Part shown: positions 33,794 through 43,500 of the stretch, in pieces
How positions within the stretch are numbered: position 1 is the stretch's first letter
Layout of the letters: each line of letters starts with the position of its first letter
Source of the DNA: an uncultured Bacteriovoracaceae bacterium
Lineage (GTDB): Bacteria > Bdellovibrionota > Bacteriovoracia > Bacteriovoracales > Bacteriovoracaceae
NCBI GenBank assembly: GCA_950054155.1
Contig: CATLOT010000015.1
Span: 1 to 64,000 of the forward strand
Direction of reading: 5' to 3'
Length of the DNA stretch: 64,000 nucleotides
Translations under genes and position numbers: made by a program
The notes under the pieces: model-generated
Told to the model about the DNA's origin: nothing
Databases searched by the model: none
The model's input: the letters and a program-made list of their open reading frames with translations, nothing else

Positions 33794-35209
33794 ATGAATA
33801 TCTCTCTTATGAAACTCAGTCTCGCTTGCCTCCTCCTTGGACTTGTAAGCACTACTCAAGCTGCTAACTACTTTGATAAAGCAGAAAACTGCCTCAACGT
33901 CGCTGATATCAAAGCCGTTGACTCGCACTTTGAACAATTTCAAAACTTCTCAAACACCAGCAAGACACAAGTTTGTCGTGGCGACATGGATGAGAAATGG
34001 TTTGAAGTGGTAAGAAGTACTCTTGCTCTTCAACGTCTTAATGTTACCGACGTTCTACAAAGAGATGCGAATGACGACATGACATTAAGACCTATTGGCC
34101 AGAAAGACTGGTGGACTTACTACACACAAAGAGCCAATCAATATGTGATTGAGCCTTCACGTTGTAATGGGAACCCTAATGTTGTGGCCTTTGTTTATCC
34201 ATTCTTTAGAGGATCAATCAACCTCTGTCCTCGCTTCTTTGAAATGGACTCTGCCAGCCAGATTGAAGTTCTTATGCATGAAGTGAGACACTTTGATGGT
34301 CACTCACATGTTACTTGTACTCAAGGTAATGAAGAAGGAAATGCTGGTGCTTGTGATCGTCAAATCAAGCAAGGCGGCTCCTACGCTGTAAGTGTTCAAG
34401 CCAATGTTGAACTCTCTTATGTTGATCAACTCAACTTTGCTGATCGTGTTCTTGCTGAATCAAGCGCTATCTACTCTGTTAATAACAAATTCAACTCGCT
34501 TCCTACCGTTAAGGCCACTGACTATGTTTACGCCTCAAACGATAAAGCTGAAGTTTGGAGACTTCCAAAAGGAAAGCCTTCGCAAGCTGAATTTGTAACA
34601 GCTCTTGATGATGCTGCCGCTATTTATGGAAATGGAAGTCAGTTCACCGTTTACCCAGTGGACACGACAAAAGATGCTTACAGAATCTCAAAAGGCTTTA
34701 AAACTCTTGCGACTGCAATCGGTGCTTATGCCAACATGTATAATGCTGACAACGCGACTGAGAGAAAAGCTTACGGAGCTATTAGCTACTACGGTATGGG
34801 ATCAATTGTTAAAGACAATAACCTCCATACATTCTGTGGTACTCAAGCAACTTCAATGACTTCATTCGCTTTCAATAGTGGAAATATCAAAGCTCTTCCC
34901 GTTCTTAAAGATTCTGAAGGCGCTGATAAGATGTTCATTATGAATGATGCTGGTGACCTTTATGAGTTCAACTGTAATGACAATAGTGGCCGCTTAAGTA
35001 CAGCTCAAACAAGAAGCGTTCTTCCTGCTGAAACAGCGACAGCCTTTGCTTTCAATGCCAATGATGCTGTTGTCTTAACAGATGCTGGCGAACTCAAAGC
35101 CTATAACCTTAAGACGAACTCTTATGAAGGTATCATCTCTGGAGAGACGAACTGGATTAGTGCTTCACCTCTTAAAGTTTATAACGTTTTTGATAACGAT
35201 CTTAAGTAA
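33794..35209 (+). CDS. secreted metzincin-like protein with C-terminal repeat region
   Basis: 471 residues with a signal peptide ending near T-T-Q-A-A. H162-E163-V-R-H166-F-D-G169-H-S-H172 is a full HExxHxxGxxH metzincin zinc site. The C-terminal 150 residues (D-A-G-D-L-Y-E-F, D-A-G-E-L-K-A-Y-N-L) read like propeller blades. Paired cysteines flank the active site. It is probably an exported zinc endopeptidase or an enzyme with the same fold. I know of no named family. A good AAGGATG site precedes the ATG. Confidence 0.72.
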   Translation: MNISLMKLSLACLLLGLVSTTQAANYFDKAENCLNVADIKAVDSHFEQFQNFSNTSKTQVCRGDMDEKWFEVVRSTLALQRLNVTDVLQRDANDDMTLRPIGQKDWWTYYTQRANQYVIEPSRCNGNPNVVAFVYPFFRGSINLCPRFFEMDSASQIEVLMHEVRHFDGHSHVTCTQGNEEGNAGACDRQIKQGGSYAVSVQANVELSYVDQLNFADRVLAESSAIYSVNNKFNSLPTVKATDYVYASNDKAEVWRLPKGKPSQAEFVTALDDAAAIYGNGSQFTVYPVDTTKDAYRISKGFKTLATAIGAYANMYNADNATERKAYGAISYYGMGSIVKDNNLHTFCGTQATSMTSFAFNSGNIKALPVLKDSEGADKMFIMNDAGDLYEFNCNDNSGRLSTAQTRSVLPAETATAFAFNANDAVVLTDAGELKAYNLKTNSYEGIISGETNWISASPLKVYNVFDNDLK

Positions 35210-35223
35210 ATAAAGCGCGTTCA

Positions 35224-35841
35224 ATGCCTAAGAAAATAATAGCTCTCATTGCAATCGTTCTCTTAGGCACTGGCCTTTTCTTTCTCCTCAATCACTCCAA
35301 TTCTGACAAGCTGCCGCTTTCATCATTGGACCATCATGACCACCACCATGATGAGGTTAAAAACGAAGCCATCGTTGATAACCACAAGACCACCCCACAA
35401 ACAAGAAAAGCATACCCAAGAGATCATCTAGCAAGCAGGCTTAATGATCTCCAAACCCCCATTCAAGAGAGAGTCTACGCAGTTCGTGACTTGTCACTTG
35501 ATCCCCAAGAGAGTCTTGGTAAGAAGAACCTTCAAGACCTCATTATCTTTATTAACTCTGAAAACCCTTTTATGAGAGACCCTGAAGCACGAGATCCTCA
35601 TAACTTTAAATCGCGTCAACTTCAAAAAGAAGCTTCTCTTCGTGTCTATGGAATTAAGAGAATTAATCAAGACCTCAATTATAAAGACGCTCAGAGGGCA
35701 CTCAATCAAATCATCCAAAAGAGCAATGATAAAGCTTTGATCAGAATAGCGAAACAAGTGCTAGACGCTAAAAAAGAAGGTCAAGATTATTTTGAGAACA
35801 TCAAGAAAGGCATCTTGAGTCTTGAGCCTGTAGCTGATTAA
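35224..35841 (+). CDS. membrane-anchored hypothetical protein, His-rich
   Basis: 205 residues. One N-terminal hydrophobic anchor is followed by a histidine-rich stretch (D-H-H-D-H-H-H-D-E, about residues 38-46), which could bind metal. The remaining helical region (R-L-N-D-L-Q-T-P-I-Q-E-R-V-Y-A-V-R-D-L) resembles HEAT-type repeats. It lies 14 bases after the metzincin-like gene and 34 bases before the M48 peptidase gene, so the three probably form one operon, with this as a possible periplasmic adaptor. Confidence 0.6.
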   Translation: MPKKIIALIAIVLLGTGLFFLLNHSNSDKLPLSSLDHHDHHHDEVKNEAIVDNHKTTPQTRKAYPRDHLASRLNDLQTPIQERVYAVRDLSLDPQESLGKKNLQDLIIFINSENPFMRDPEARDPHNFKSRQLQKEASLRVYGIKRINQDLNYKDAQRALNQIIQKSNDKALIRIAKQVLDAKKEGQDYFENIKKGILSLEPVAD

Positions 35842-35875
35842 ATAGAGGGGTAAAACTTTAACAAAGTGGAACCTC

Positions 35876-36646
35876 ATGCCTTATCTCATTGCCTTACTCA
35901 CCCTTCTCCTTTTCTCCTCATGCGCAACCTCTCCAACAGGTCGTAAGCAGTTGCTCGCCGTTAGTGAATCGAAGATGAGTCAAATGGGTGCTCAATCTTT
36001 TGACCAGCTCAAGAAGCAAATGAAAGTCTCTCAAGATGCAAAGGCAAATCAAACAACGAAATGCTTAAGCTATGACCTCCTTAAAGCCGCGGGACAAAAC
36101 CCTACAGAGTGGGAAGTCGTCGTCTTTAACGAAAAATCCCCCAATGCTTTTGCTCTTCCTGGAAATAAAATTGGTGTCCATACTGGAATGATTGACCTTG
36201 CCCAGAACAAGGCCCAACTCGCAGCTGTTATTGGGCACGAAATTGGTCATGTGCTTGCCAATCATGGAAATGAAAGAGTTTCTCAAAATATGGTTGTTCA
36301 GGGAGGACTCATGGCCACAAGTATTGCCTTAGGTGGAGAAAGTAAGAACTCACAACTTGTTTTGGCCGCCGTTGGTCTTGGCGCTCAGTTTGGCGTTCTT
36401 ATGCCCTTTTCTCGAAAACATGAGACTGAAGCAGATAAATTAGGTGTCCAGTATATGGCAGCAGCAGGGTACGACCCTAGGGAAGCTTCTCGTCTCTGGG
36501 TTATTATGGGTGGTGCAGGTCAGTCCCCTCCAGAGTTTCTCTCGACTCACCCCTCACCCAGCTCACGTGTTCAGTATCTTCAAACTTATGCTCAAAAGTA
36601 TGTCACAACCTATGAGAACAATCGCTCTAAGGCCAAGTGCTTATAA
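35876..36646 (+). CDS. M48 family metallopeptidase, lipoprotein (LoiP-like)
   Basis: 256 residues with a lipoprotein signal (L-L-L-F-S-S-C-A, lipobox Cys) and the peptidase M48 domain: S-P-N-A-F-A-L-P-G, G-H-E-I-G-H-V-L-A-N-H (HExxH) and H-E-T-E-A-D-K-L-G-V. It resembles LoiP and BepA, which degrade misfolded outer-membrane proteins. It closes the three-gene run from 33794. Confidence 0.92.
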   Translation: MPYLIALLTLLLFSSCATSPTGRKQLLAVSESKMSQMGAQSFDQLKKQMKVSQDAKANQTTKCLSYDLLKAAGQNPTEWEVVVFNEKSPNAFALPGNKIGVHTGMIDLAQNKAQLAAVIGHEIGHVLANHGNERVSQNMVVQGGLMATSIALGGESKNSQLVLAAVGLGAQFGVLMPFSRKHETEADKLGVQYMAAAGYDPREASRLWVIMGGAGQSPPEFLSTHPSPSSRVQYLQTYAQKYVTTYENNRSKAKCL

Positions 36647-36658
36647 GAAAGTTTTTCT

Positions 36659-37165
36659 TTAACTGAGGATTTCATATATTTCGGTGGGATCGATAAAGTC
36701 GGCTTCCTCAATGATGGTGAGTCCCTTCTTATGAGCGACTTCTTTAATTTCTGGCTTGAGTGAAAGAAAGGCAAATTCACTACAAATAAATTTTTCATGC
36801 CCATCGGCACCAATACTGGCATTTATGCCAAGCTTATCTCTTAAGAAAATATTAAAGAGCGAGGCCATTCCATACTTATGCCTAAGATGGTCGATACAAA
36901 ATTGGATAATCTCTTTCTTTCTCTTGGCATCAACTTCAATGGAGAATTGAGTGATTATTCGATTACGCTTAATCCAGTTTTCGTACTTCTCAGCTTGAAC
37001 TTGGCCGGCACTGGCCTCATAAATCATGGTTCTCTCATAGAAATCACTTCTAATTTTAAGGCAGACATGGCTAAAAGGGGCTCCTAGGTACCACCTTAGA
37101 AAGCCCGACAGGAAGCTCCACTTCTTTGGAGTGGAGAATAGGATTTCTATATTTTTTGTCAGCAT
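36659..37165 (-). CDS. permuted NlpC/P60-like (YiiX-type) protein
   Basis: 168 residues with the order of a circularly permuted papain-like fold: the His in G-A-P-F-S-H-V-C-L-K, Y-E-A-S after it, and a late Cys in K-F-I-C-S-E-F-A-F. Such proteins include YiiX and LRAT relatives that act on lipids, peptidoglycan or peptides. There is no signal peptide. It is convergent with the M48 gene. Confidence 0.65.
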   Translation of the reverse strand: MLTKNIEILFSTPKKWSFLSGFLRWYLGAPFSHVCLKIRSDFYERTMIYEASAGQVQAEKYENWIKRNRIITQFSIEVDAKRKKEIIQFCIDHLRHKYGMASLFNIFLRDKLGINASIGADGHEKFICSEFAFLSLKPEIKEVAHKKGLTIIEEADFIDPTEIYEILS

Positions 37166-37255
37166 CCTTAACTTCCTAATTAAAACAAAGGCTTAGCTAA
37201 TGTATAAGAGAAATTAATACTCAACATTTATGCTCCAGCAAACGATAAGACTCTT

Positions 37256-38608
37256 ATGAATAGCTATTTGAAATTGGTTTGTCCCTCTGAGGATAAACTA
37301 AATTCTTTAAAATCGCACGAGCTGAGGAACTCAAGACTCTATGTGGTCTTTTCCCATATTACGTTTATTCCCCTCATGCTCTTTACGATTTCTAATTATA
37401 TGACGGGTAAATACTTAGCCGGACATATTGATTTCATTGGCTTCTTAAGTTTTGTTCTTCTCCTCATCTACTTTAAATTCACAGGTCATTACAGAAGAAG
37501 CGTTATTGGTTTTGTTCTCACCTGCCAACTTGTCATAAGTTTTCAGCACCTCATCGCTCCCGTTGGTCTCGGAACAAACCTTTTGTGGGCTCCTCTCATT
37601 ATTATGACAAGTAGTTACCTTCTTGGCAGGTCTTGGGGAATAAAGCTTGGGATTCTCAACGCGATCATTATGATTGCTGCGGAAGTGATTCCACGCTACT
37701 TTCAAACGCCACTTGAGAGTTTCAACTCTACTGAAATTCTTCAATACAATCTTTGTATTATCATTGTCACAACACTATCGGCATTTCTAGTGACGAATAG
37801 AATCTTAGTTGAAGAAAGAGAGTATCTTACAAATCTTGAAAAACAGAAGAAAGACCTCTTTGAGGAGAAAGAAGCTAAGGCGGCACTTCTCAATATCATT
37901 GCTCATGATATCGCCAATCCTCTAACTTTAATTCAGGCGAGACTTCACCATCTCCAGATGCAGATTGATGGCACAAAAGAATTTGATCAAGTTAAGGCCA
38001 AAAGCCATGTCGCTCAACTTGTAAAGCGGGCTAACGAAATCAACAAAAGTATTGAGCTCATTCGAAATTTCAGAGCTTATGAAAGTGGTAAGCTGGAAAT
38101 TAAGTTAACGGCAGTCAATCTCAATGAGGTTCTTGATTCCTCAATAGAAGTCTTCTTTGAACAGATCTCTCTCAAGAAAGTTTCCATCCTAAAGTCCTAT
38201 TCTGAGAAGACAGACTATAAAATTCTTGCTGACCCCACATCCTTACAAATGTCTGTACTGAATAATCTTATTAGTAATGCGATTAAGTTCTCTCATCCTA
38301 GTTCTAATATAGAAATATCTCTTAACAATCTTGGCGAATACGTTGAATTAAAAATTAGAGATTATGGAATCGGCATACCTGATGAAATTAAGCCCTTTCT
38401 CTTTTCTGGAGCGAGGCCGACTTCACGTAAAGGGACCGGGGGAGAACAAGGTACAGGCTTTGGTATGCCTATTTTAAAGATGTTTCTTGATAAGTATGGT
38501 GCGAAAATTACACTTTCAGAGCCTGCTGAAGGCGGAACCCTTTTTACGATCCTCTTTAGGAGTGCTATTTCACAAGAAGAACCTAAAATAGTCGCTGCTA
38601 AAAATTAA
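37256..38608 (+). CDS. membrane sensor histidine kinase
   Basis: 450 residues. Residues about 25-185 hold five to six membrane helices, followed by a coiled segment, then a HisKA domain with H217 in I-I-A-H-D-I-A-N-P-L. HATPase_c motifs are N-N-L-I-S-N-A-I-K-F (N box), D-Y-G-I-G-I-P (G1) and G-T-G-F-G-M-P-I-L (G2). There is no HAMP or PAS domain. It may pair with the single-domain response regulator at 39996-40406, although two genes separate them. Its end overlaps the next, convergent gene by 11 bases. Confidence 0.9.
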   Translation: MNSYLKLVCPSEDKLNSLKSHELRNSRLYVVFSHITFIPLMLFTISNYMTGKYLAGHIDFIGFLSFVLLLIYFKFTGHYRRSVIGFVLTCQLVISFQHLIAPVGLGTNLLWAPLIIMTSSYLLGRSWGIKLGILNAIIMIAAEVIPRYFQTPLESFNSTEILQYNLCIIIVTTLSAFLVTNRILVEEREYLTNLEKQKKDLFEEKEAKAALLNIIAHDIANPLTLIQARLHHLQMQIDGTKEFDQVKAKSHVAQLVKRANEINKSIELIRNFRAYESGKLEIKLTAVNLNEVLDSSIEVFFEQISLKKVSILKSYSEKTDYKILADPTSLQMSVLNNLISNAIKFSHPSSNIEISLNNLGEYVELKIRDYGIGIPDEIKPFLFSGARPTSRKGTGGEQGTGFGMPILKMFLDKYGAKITLSEPAEGGTLFTILFRSAISQEEPKIVAAKN

Positions 38609-39323
38609 AAATAAAGCCCATACCTAGGCGAAAGATTGTAAGCTCATGGGTAAATTCAAGGCCAGTGCGTCCCTTCATCGCTATCGATTCATTCCACTTC
38701 ATTAGTGCTGCACTAAAAGTTGGTCCAAACATCACATGGCCATTATAGCGATACATAAATGAGGAATAGTGCCACAGTTCTGATAGTTTTGAACGATTAA
38801 AGTTCAAGGGAATAAAGAAATCGAATTGGTGGAGGAAGGTCCATTGAGGGAAGGAGAGATTAAAAACTCCTATACGATAAATGAGAAGATCTTGCGTATT
38901 AAAGGTATTTCTTTGGACCGTTAAGCGGTTTTTAAGGATAAACTTCCCCTTACCAAATATATTCGTCTTATGTTGAGCGAAAACCCTCAGGAGTTCTTCT
39001 TTTCTGTCACTGGTGTCTAACCACTGCCAGCCATTACCTGGATTGATCCAATCTTCGTTGTGCCGAAGTCCATAACCTACGCCATAACTTACACCAACTT
39101 TCCAATGATTATTTATTTGGTACCGATAGCCCAGATGGAACTCACGCCTATTATTCTGTTTATCTTGTTTTAAGAATTGAGTAGAGAAATTGAAGGCATG
39201 GGCACGTACGCGTTTATTAAAGAAGAGATCAATACTTTGATCAAAGCTAGTTCCATCTTGAGGAATTTTATCATTTGCGATCAGAGATCCGCAGAGAATA
39301 AAAAGAAAGAAAATCTTAATCAT
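38598..39323 (-). CDS. putative outer-membrane beta-barrel protein
   Basis: 241 residues with a signal peptide (I-K-I-F-F-L-F-I-L-C-G-S-L-I-A). Alternating strands such as H-W-K-V-G-V-S-Y-G-V-G-Y-G-L and F-R-L-G-M-G-F-I-F-N-F form a beta-barrel pattern, ending with a C-terminal Phe. It overlaps the FecR-domain gene by 8 bases, so the pair is likely one operon. The cargo or ligand is unknown. Confidence 0.7.
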   Translation of the reverse strand: MIKIFFLFILCGSLIANDKIPQDGTSFDQSIDLFFNKRVRAHAFNFSTQFLKQDKQNNRREFHLGYRYQINNHWKVGVSYGVGYGLRHNEDWINPGNGWQWLDTSDRKEELLRVFAQHKTNIFGKGKFILKNRLTVQRNTFNTQDLLIYRIGVFNLSFPQWTFLHQFDFFIPLNFNRSKLSELWHYSSFMYRYNGHVMFGPTFSAALMKWNESIAMKGRTGLEFTHELTIFRLGMGFIFNF

Positions 39324-39942
39324 AATCTTGGCGTAATGGATTTTTATAACTCTCTTCTATTTTTGCTGAGTTCTCAAGATTCCCTTCATTTGGGTCAAGG
39401 CGCCAGTTTAAATTCTTAGTCCATGGCAAAAACTGTGGTTTTGAAGTGGACTTTCCAACAACAACTCCCTCCCCTTCGTTTACAGCTGTTACTTTCTTAG
39501 TCTTATCTTTAACCCAAACAGAGCCTTTATTGACACACATGAAGACATCCTTCTTTTGTGCACCATAACTGACAAAGAACTGAGTGCCCCGTACTCCCAT
39601 TGCTCCAAAGCGTGTTTTCACATTGAGCTTGCCTTTGACCTTTGGATCTTGGCGAAAAAAGCCACTCCCCTTAATTAAAGTAAAAAGAGTACTTTTATTT
39701 TCAGGCTTATAAAGTTGTACTTTTACTTCACTTTCTTTATTAACTTTAAGAGTACTACCAGAGGCAAATTTAACAAGAATGAGGCCATCTTTTGTTGTAG
39801 AGATAATATCACCCTCTTTGACAGTGCTGCCTTTTTTGGGCTTTAACTTGTTGATCATAACATTCCCTTTAACAAAGAGAACCTTACCTGATGCGAACGA
39901 AAGGGAAGGTAAAAAGAGAAAAAGTAAAATTAGTAATTTCAT
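39316..39942 (-). CDS. FecR-domain secreted protein
   Basis: 208 residues with a signal peptide and a FecR-type beta domain (V-K-E-G-D-I-I-S-T-T, then K-T-R-F-G-A-M-G-V-R-G-T-Q-F). No transmembrane or anti-sigma N-terminal domain is present, so it is not a classical FecR regulator. The stand-alone form is common in exported proteins of Bdellovibrionota and spirochaetes. It is upstream of and overlaps the barrel gene. Confidence 0.8.
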   Translation of the reverse strand: MKLLILLFLFLPSLSFASGKVLFVKGNVMINKLKPKKGSTVKEGDIISTTKDGLILVKFASGSTLKVNKESEVKVQLYKPENKSTLFTLIKGSGFFRQDPKVKGKLNVKTRFGAMGVRGTQFFVSYGAQKKDVFMCVNKGSVWVKDKTKKVTAVNEGEGVVVGKSTSKPQFLPWTKNLNWRLDPNEGNLENSAKIEESYKNPLRQDYD

Positions 39943-39995
39943 AGCAACCTCATGCTATAAGGTTACCGCTCATATAAATTTTATGGAAGAGTTTT

Positions 39996-40406
39996 CTAAA
40001 GTAGGCCTTTCTGACTGGATTGATTTTTAGTTTTAACAATATTTTTAAGGAGGGCGAAATCAATCGGTTTAGGGATAAAGCCTTTAATACCCGCATTTTT
40101 CAATCTACTATCATCTTCTTTATAAAGCTGAGCACTTGTCAAATAGACATCCATTTCGGGGTATTTAGTTGAAAGAAACTGAGACAAACTTACCCCATCA
40201 AGTCCAGGCATTTTTATATCTGATACTACAATGACCTCTGATGGATTCAGTTCTTTTTCATTTAAGAAGCTCATTAAAGCATGTCCTCGTGAGAAATAAA
40301 GTAACTCTAATTCTTGCCCGAGAATTTCTTTTTCAAATTGATCTTCAAAAATAAATTGCACAGCTTCTTCATCATCAATAATGATTAGTTTAATCTTTCC
40401 CTTCAA
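39996..40406 (-). CDS. single-domain response regulator (CheY-like)
   Basis: 136 residues from TTG at 40406, behind GGAG. Receiver motifs: I-I-I-D-D-E-E, D63 in V-V-S-D-I-K-M-P-G as phosphoacceptor, Y-L-T-S-A-Q for the Thr switch and I-P-K-P-I for the Lys. There is no output domain. A possible partner is the kinase at 37256-38608. Confidence 0.9.
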   Translation of the reverse strand: MKGKIKLIIIDDEEAVQFIFEDQFEKEILGQELELLYFSRGHALMSFLNEKELNPSEVIVVSDIKMPGLDGVSLSQFLSTKYPEMDVYLTSAQLYKEDDSRLKNAGIKGFIPKPIDFALLKNIVKTKNQSSQKGLL

Positions 40407-40522
40407 GTAAATAACTCCAAGCTTAGGATTCGTGCCTCAATTATAAAGACAAACCTCTTTTTTCCTAAAGAAATCTTGTTAATACTTTTTAATTAAAGAT
40501 GCCTTTTTTTTCAGTATTTTAT

Positions 40523-43500
40523 CTACTTCCAAAGGAGAAAAAGTTTCCTACGACTTCTATATATAAAGCAGTAGAAAAGAACTTCACAAAGAAAAGCTAT
40601 CCAATCCATTAAGGTAACTGGAGCTTGGCCTGAACCTGCAAATGCAGAACAGCCTCCCCCTCCAGAACTTGGAGCACTTCCTCTTGGGGCAGCACTTGCT
40701 GGGGCAGGTTCTGGTTCACTAAAGGCGTCACTTGGTAGTTTCAAGGCTGGGTCACCGAAGAGAGTCCAGCTCATACTCATATCGCGCTCAATTGAATTGT
40801 TACCAAGCACCCGTAAAGCGGTAGTCATCATTTCCCCGAGACGACTATTGGTCTGAGCCGTCTTTAGGTTTTGACCAATCCGATTAAGGGACTCAGTCGC
40901 CAATTTTCGCTGAGCCTGAGGACTTGTAAGAGTTGTACTTCCATAAAAAGCAATAGCGCCTCCATTAGGATTTAACACAAGTTCTTCAGCCAATGATGTC
41001 CATGAGGTATCGGGATCATAATAGTAACTATTAAGACATCCTAATCCCATCATAATAGGAAGTTCGTTATTATTGAGGTCCTGAGCATGAGAGGTGTCAA
41101 AAAAGCCATTGAGGCCCCAAAGATCCTCTGCGCCATGACCCATGTAAGTGATAAGAAGTGGAGAACTTGAGAGTTCAGTATTTAAATCATCAAGAACCTC
41201 AGCATCTGTTAGACTGTTGGCATCAATAACCTCAGCAGTAAGTTCTTTATTACTTAAGCGATAAGTTTCCTCTAAAGAGCTAACATCCCTTAAGAAATTT
41301 TCATTTTCATCACTTTCTCCGGCAATGAAGACGGCCTTCTTAACATTAGTTTGAGGTGCTCTAGTACCCGACTCGTAATCGATAATCTTTTGAACGTATC
41401 CCTCAACGAGAGAAAGACTTCGACTAGGTAATCGCCCTATAGCGATATCCGAATAGGCAGACTCTTCATCCGTTCCAAGAGATTCGAGACCTAGGGCAAC
41501 ATCACTTCCAAAGTCATTTTGAGTTCCCTTATAAAGGGCTACGGGATTCATTTGATGACCAGTCCATCCTAAATCATCATTAGGGTCATAACTTGCATCA
41601 TCTATAATAAGAAGATAGCGAGGTGACTGACTCCAATTCTTCTTAGCAAACGTGAGAAGCCTATTAAGAGCATAAGGGTCCTTTATGGAATGAGAAAATT
41701 CACCGTAAACCTGATCGAAGGAAACGGCAAGGCCATTTAATCCTTGGGTTTCACGATATTCAACAAGGCGTTTAGCTGCACTTAAAACATTTTTATCGGC
41801 CACAACTAAATAATCAATTTCATTTTGAGAGTTCTTAAGAATTGTTTCGACTCCAGGGCTAAGAGCTAGAGATGCAGCACTAAAGTATTCCTCGTCTTCA
41901 ACAATGACCTGTTGGCTTTGCTCAGACTCTAAACCATTACCAAGGATTTTATAAGATACATCGTAACTAGTATTGCCATCAAAGCTATCAACAAAGACTT
42001 CGCTATATTGAAAGATATTATTTTCATTGGTCACATCAAACACTTCAATACTATCCGACTGATATCCACTTGAGAGGAACTTGCTTCCCGGAGCCCCTGA
42101 ACTAAAGGACTGCTGAAGTGATTCACGTTCATTGAGGCTTGAGTAATTTATTCTAATTTCTTCAATATCCAACATATCAAAGTCACCTGGCTTAACTTTA
42201 TCACCTAGCGCTGTAAGACGAATGGTATTATTACCAGAAACAAAGTAACTGAGTGGGACATCGAAAATAATACTCGTGGGCACAGGTGCCTTAAAAACTT
42301 TTGACTCTACCGCAACACCATTAATACTGAGTTCTAAGTGATGATCTGGGTTTTCTGATAAGACCCCTCTTGTCGAAACAATCGTTGAGAGACGAACAAA
42401 TTGAGCACTCGGTGAAATATCCGTTAATGGAATTGTTTTTTGATAACTACTATTTCCAGTAATACCACCACCATTTGAAGTGAATATCCTCTTAAGAAGA
42501 AGGTGATCTTCAAAAATGCCTACCGGCACATCAAAGACAGCGTATGTATTATCATTAATAATTATTTCCTTAGCATTCTCTTCAATGAGATCATCATAAT
42601 GAGAAGCCTGAGGTTGGTAACTTTCTATCCTTAATGCGTCTTCAGAGGCACCATCTTCAACATTAAAGTCATATGTTGAAAGGCTTAAGATATTCTTCTG
42701 ATCATAGAGACTCTCAAAATACGGAGCATAGAAAACTAAACGATCCCCACTTCCAAAGAGCCCATCTCCACTATCCACCCTAAGAGCTATCTCCTTTCCT
42801 CTTGAATAGAGTCTTAAATTCTCAATCGGCTTATTGAGGAAAGGTCCTTCAGCATTGATGGCGGCAATTTCAGAGAATTCAATACTATAAATTCCTGCTT
42901 CTTGAACCTCTATATTGAGAGTCCCCTCGGCGACAGAAGGAGAAACTTGATAGATATCACTAGGAGGCACATAATCCCATGCACTTCCCTCTAGTCCTAT
43001 ATCAAGAACAATTTGATCCAACTTATCAAGCGCATTGGACGTGGGGATATACCTCAGAGGATTCACGGTGATTTCAACGTAGTTCTTACCAAGAAGGGAT
43101 ACCGTGGAGCTTTTTACATTGAAGAAAACTGGCGGGTCATAGGTATTTTGAGCATAAGCAAAATTGTCCTCACTGTAACTTGGGATAAGTTCGCCATCTC
43201 CGTTGGCAGTAAATGAGGGAGCTGGTGTGATTTTCTTTCCTGCCAGTAATCCACTAAGATCACTATTTGCCTGAGAGAAAATTGTCGCCTGTACGTTTGA
43301 ATAAGTATCATCGACAGGTATGAGAATCTTTCGATTTAAAAGCTCTGGAAATCCAGCCTCAGAAAATTTAGTGTAACCAGGAAGAGATACATCCACATAG
43401 TTTCCATCCCAAGCCGAATTAGTCATCTGAACAGAACCTGGTGTAATAGAGACCCTTAAACTGCCTTGAGTTTGGGTTAGAATAGCGACACCGCCTCCAA

